Shown: positions 62,203 through 64,000 of the stretch, piece after piece
Position numbering within the stretch: position 1 is the first letter of the stretch
Layout of the letters: every line of letters starts with the position of its first letter
DNA from: Gammaproteobacteria bacterium
GTDB lineage: Bacteria > Pseudomonadota > Gammaproteobacteria > Pseudomonadales > Azotimanducaceae
Assembly: GCA_030425195.1 (NCBI GenBank)
Contig: JAUIAV010000018.1
Location: forward strand, 1-64,000
Reading direction: 5' to 3'
DNA length: 64,000 nucleotides
Position numbers and translations under genes: made by a program
Notes under the pieces: model-generated
Database searches by the model: none
What the model saw: only the letters and a program-made list of their open reading frames with translations
What the model was told of the DNA's origin: nothing

Positions 62203-62373
62203 GACATCCTCCTTGGGATCCGACAGCTGTCCACGACAGCGTACCCGTCTGTACGGGCTGAGACGGAAAACTTAGCAGGGCCGCGGCAGGGAGACCAGAA
62301 TACTTTCTGAACCGGACCGGTAGCGCAGCCCTGATCTGTTGAGTTAGGGTCATCCGGTTGGAAGGAGGATCAA
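62203..62373. promoter_or_regulatory. Divergent intergenic region with two adjacent inverted repeats
   Basis: 171 bases between the DUF3604 gene and the monooxygenase gene. CAGAA-TACT-TTCTG (62296-62309) is followed one base later by ACCGG-A-CCGGT (62311-62321). Either could be an operator. No convincing -35/-10 pair was found on either strand. Confidence 0.35.
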
Positions 62374-64000
62374 ATGACTGAAGCATCGGAAGCCCGGCTG
62401 GACTTCGACCCGGACGCACTGCGCAAAAAATATCGACAGGAACGCGACAAGCGGCTGCGTGAGGACGGGAACGAGCAGTACATCGAAATCAGGGACACTT
62501 ATGCGCACTACCTGGAAGACCCCTATGTAGAGCCCGGATTTCAGCGGGAACCGCTCACCGACGAAGTGGATGTGGCCGTAATCGGCGGCGGCTTCGGCGG
62601 TCTCCTCGCCGGCGCCCGGCTCCGGGAAGCCGGCGTGGAAAGCCTGCGGATGATCGAAAAAGGCGGTGACTTCGGAGGCACCTGGTACTGGAACCGCTAT
62701 CCGGGTGCCGCCTGCGACGTGGAGTCGTACGTCTATCTGCCGCTGCTCGAGGAAATCGGATACATCCCGGAACGGAAATACTCCACCGCACCGGAGATTC
62801 TCAAGCACAGCCAGGCCATCGGCCGGCACTTCGATCTGTATCGCGATGCCTGCTTCCAGACCGAAGTGACGGAGATGCGCTGGGATGAGAAAACATCGCA
62901 CTGGGTGATCCACACCAATCGGGGCGATGCCATGCGCGCCCGTTTCGTGGTCATGGCCAACGGCCCGCTCCATCGACCCAAGCTGCCGGGCATCCCGGGC
63001 GTCGAGTCGTTCCAGGGGCATACCTTCCACACCAGCCGCTGGGATTATGACTATACGGGGGGCAGCTCCGAAGGCGGGCTCGACAGGCTCGGTGACAAGG
63101 TAGTCGGTATCATCGGCACCGGAGCGACTGCAGTGCAATGCGTACCGCACCTCGCCGCGGGTGCCAGGGAACTGTACGTCTTCCAGCGCACACCCTCCTC
63201 CATCGACGTGCGCAACGACCGGCCTACGGATCCGGAATGGGCACAGAGCCTTCAGCCTGGCTGGCACCGGGAGCGGATGGAAAACTTCAATACCCTGGTG
63301 TCCGGCGGATTCGCCGAGAAAGATCTGGTCAACGACGGCTGGACGGACATCATCCGTAACCTGCTGCTGATGGTGCAGCACAAAGGCACGGAAATGACGC
63401 CGGAGAAGCTGGCAGAGACCATGGAACTGGCCGATTTCCAGAAAATGGAATCGATTCGTGCCCGGGTCGACGACGTCATTGCCGATCCGGACACGGCAGA
63501 GGCCCTGAAACCGTACTATCGCCAGTTCTGCAAGCGCCCATGCTTCCACGATCAGTACCTGGACGCCTTCAACAACCCGAACGTCACCCTGGTGGACACC
63601 AACGGCAGGGGCGTGACGGAAATCACCGAGAAGGGTGTGATCGCCAATGGCAGAGAGTACGAGCTCGATTGCCTGATCTACGCCACGGGCTTCGAGGTCG
63701 GCACCGACTACACCCGGCGATCCGGGTACGAGCTGTACGGAAAGGGCGGCCTGACGCTGACGGACAAGTGGGCGGACGGCGTGCGCACGCTGCACGGCAT
63801 GACCAGCCGCGGATTTCCCAACTGCTTCATCGTTCAGAACTCCCAGGCGGCGTTCACGGTGAACTTTCCGCACGCCATGGACGAGCAGTCCCGTCATCTC
63901 GCCTACATCATCAAGCATGGTCTGGACCATCAGGTGCAGACCATCGAGCCCTCCGAGGAGGCAGAGGAAGCCTGGGTGCAGACCATCATCGGTCTGGCCC
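62374..64000 (+). CDS. Baeyer-Villiger-type flavin monooxygenase (3' end beyond window)
   Basis: 542 residues visible; the frame is still open at base 64000. Start ATG 62374 has the ribosome-binding site GAAGGAGG. FAD site VIGGGFGG (69-76), the Baeyer-Villiger fingerprint FQGHTFHTSRWD (213-224) and NADPH site GTGATAVQ (248-255) are all present, plus CLIYATGFEVGTDY near the end. It inserts oxygen next to a ketone to give an ester or lactone. An N-terminal extension of about 60 residues before the FAD site resembles steroid- and cyclic-ketone-active members; the substrate is unproven. Confidence 0.92.
   Translation, partial: MTEASEARLDFDPDALRKKYRQERDKRLREDGNEQYIEIRDTYAHYLEDPYVEPGFQREPLTDEVDVAVIGGGFGGLLAGARLREAGVESLRMIEKGGDFGGTWYWNRYPGAACDVESYVYLPLLEEIGYIPERKYSTAPEILKHSQAIGRHFDLYRDACFQTEVTEMRWDEKTSHWVIHTNRGDAMRARFVVMANGPLHRPKLPGIPGVESFQGHTFHTSRWDYDYTGGSSEGGLDRLGDKVVGIIGTGATAVQCVPHLAAGARELYVFQRTPSSIDVRNDRPTDPEWAQSLQPGWHRERMENFNTLVSGGFAEKDLVNDGWTDIIRNLLLMVQHKGTEMTPEKLAETMELADFQKMESIRARVDDVIADPDTAEALKPYYRQFCKRPCFHDQYLDAFNNPNVTLVDTNGRGVTEITEKGVIANGREYELDCLIYATGFEVGTDYTRRSGYELYGKGGLTLTDKWADGVRTLHGMTSRGFPNCFIVQNSQAAFTVNFPHAMDEQSRHLAYIIKHGLDHQVQTIEPSEEAEEAWVQTIIGLA

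Noticed and set aside
1-64000. CRISPR arrays, tRNA/rRNA genes, insertion sequences, att sites
   Set aside because: None seen on reading both strands; no repeated spacers, transposase or integrase genes among the products. Faint tRNAs could be missed without a dedicated search.

Overview
The window is a GC-rich, densely packed chromosomal stretch from what looks like a heterotrophic gammaproteobacterium, plausibly marine. The evidence is an RND/NodT efflux set, a FadB-type two-domain beta-oxidation enzyme, a CrtE/Z/Y/I/B carotenoid set, a TonB-dependent receptor, a DUF3604 protein and a Baeyer-Villiger monooxygenase. I cannot place it reliably below class. About 53 protein-coding genes cover almost everything. 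Many neighbours overlap by 1-4 bases or meet tail to tail with no gap. I saw no rRNA, tRNA, CRISPR array, insertion sequence or prophage. The longest gene-free stretch is about 290 bases (22728-23020).

Layout. 1-5665 (+): end of an RND pump, its outer-membrane channel, then three exported proteins (NodB-like lipoprotein, alpha/beta hydrolase, lipoprotein). 5768-8202 (+): GPH-type transporter and epoxide-hydrolase-like enzyme. 8199-10867 (-): cytochrome P450 overlapping a carotenoid-cleavage-type oxygenase, divergent from a Rieske oxygenase and hotdog thioesterase (10988-12594, +). 12607-16760: a crotonase, a TrkA-N ion-channel-like protein and a large ECH/HAD fusion. 16883-19520 (+): DUF3617 protein and an ABC-2 exporter. 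20090-22727 (+): a GT2-GtrA fusion and an ArnT-like glycosyltransferase.

Carotenoid region, 22728-38396: crtE-crtZ lie on the plus strand. crtY-crtI-crtB lie on the minus strand, at the head of an eleven-gene same-strand run that continues through membrane proteins and an envelope export set to an aminotransferase (24497-37532). A membrane di-iron hydroxylase (37611-38396) diverges from crtY. Together the crt genes would turn C15/C20 prenyl diphosphates into beta-carotene and then zeaxanthin-type xanthophylls. No ketolase is visible.

38437-45120: a large AsmA-like protein, then small enzymes and an ABC1/UbiB kinase. 45249-49727 (-): a TonB-dependent receptor preceded by a surface lipoprotein. 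Their promoter region carries four 11-bp-phased Pho-box-like half sites placed ten bases before a -10 element, so I infer a phosphate-starvation-induced uptake locus. 49955-50768: SRPBCC protein and ArsR regulator with two near-identical inverted repeats upstream. 50842-57587 (-): a probable five-gene catabolic operon (CoA ligase, GH3 glycosidase, LLM monooxygenase, ADC-like protein, SDR). 57686-64000: amidohydrolase with a CobW-type GTPase, a DUF3604 protein, and a Baeyer-Villiger-type monooxygenase that runs off the end.

The most unusual signals are the Pho-box array at 49857-49896, an LLM gene whose expected start codon reads ATC behind a strong ribosome-binding site (53531-53533), and the paired ATGCAGC/GCTGCAT palindromes before the ArsR gene.
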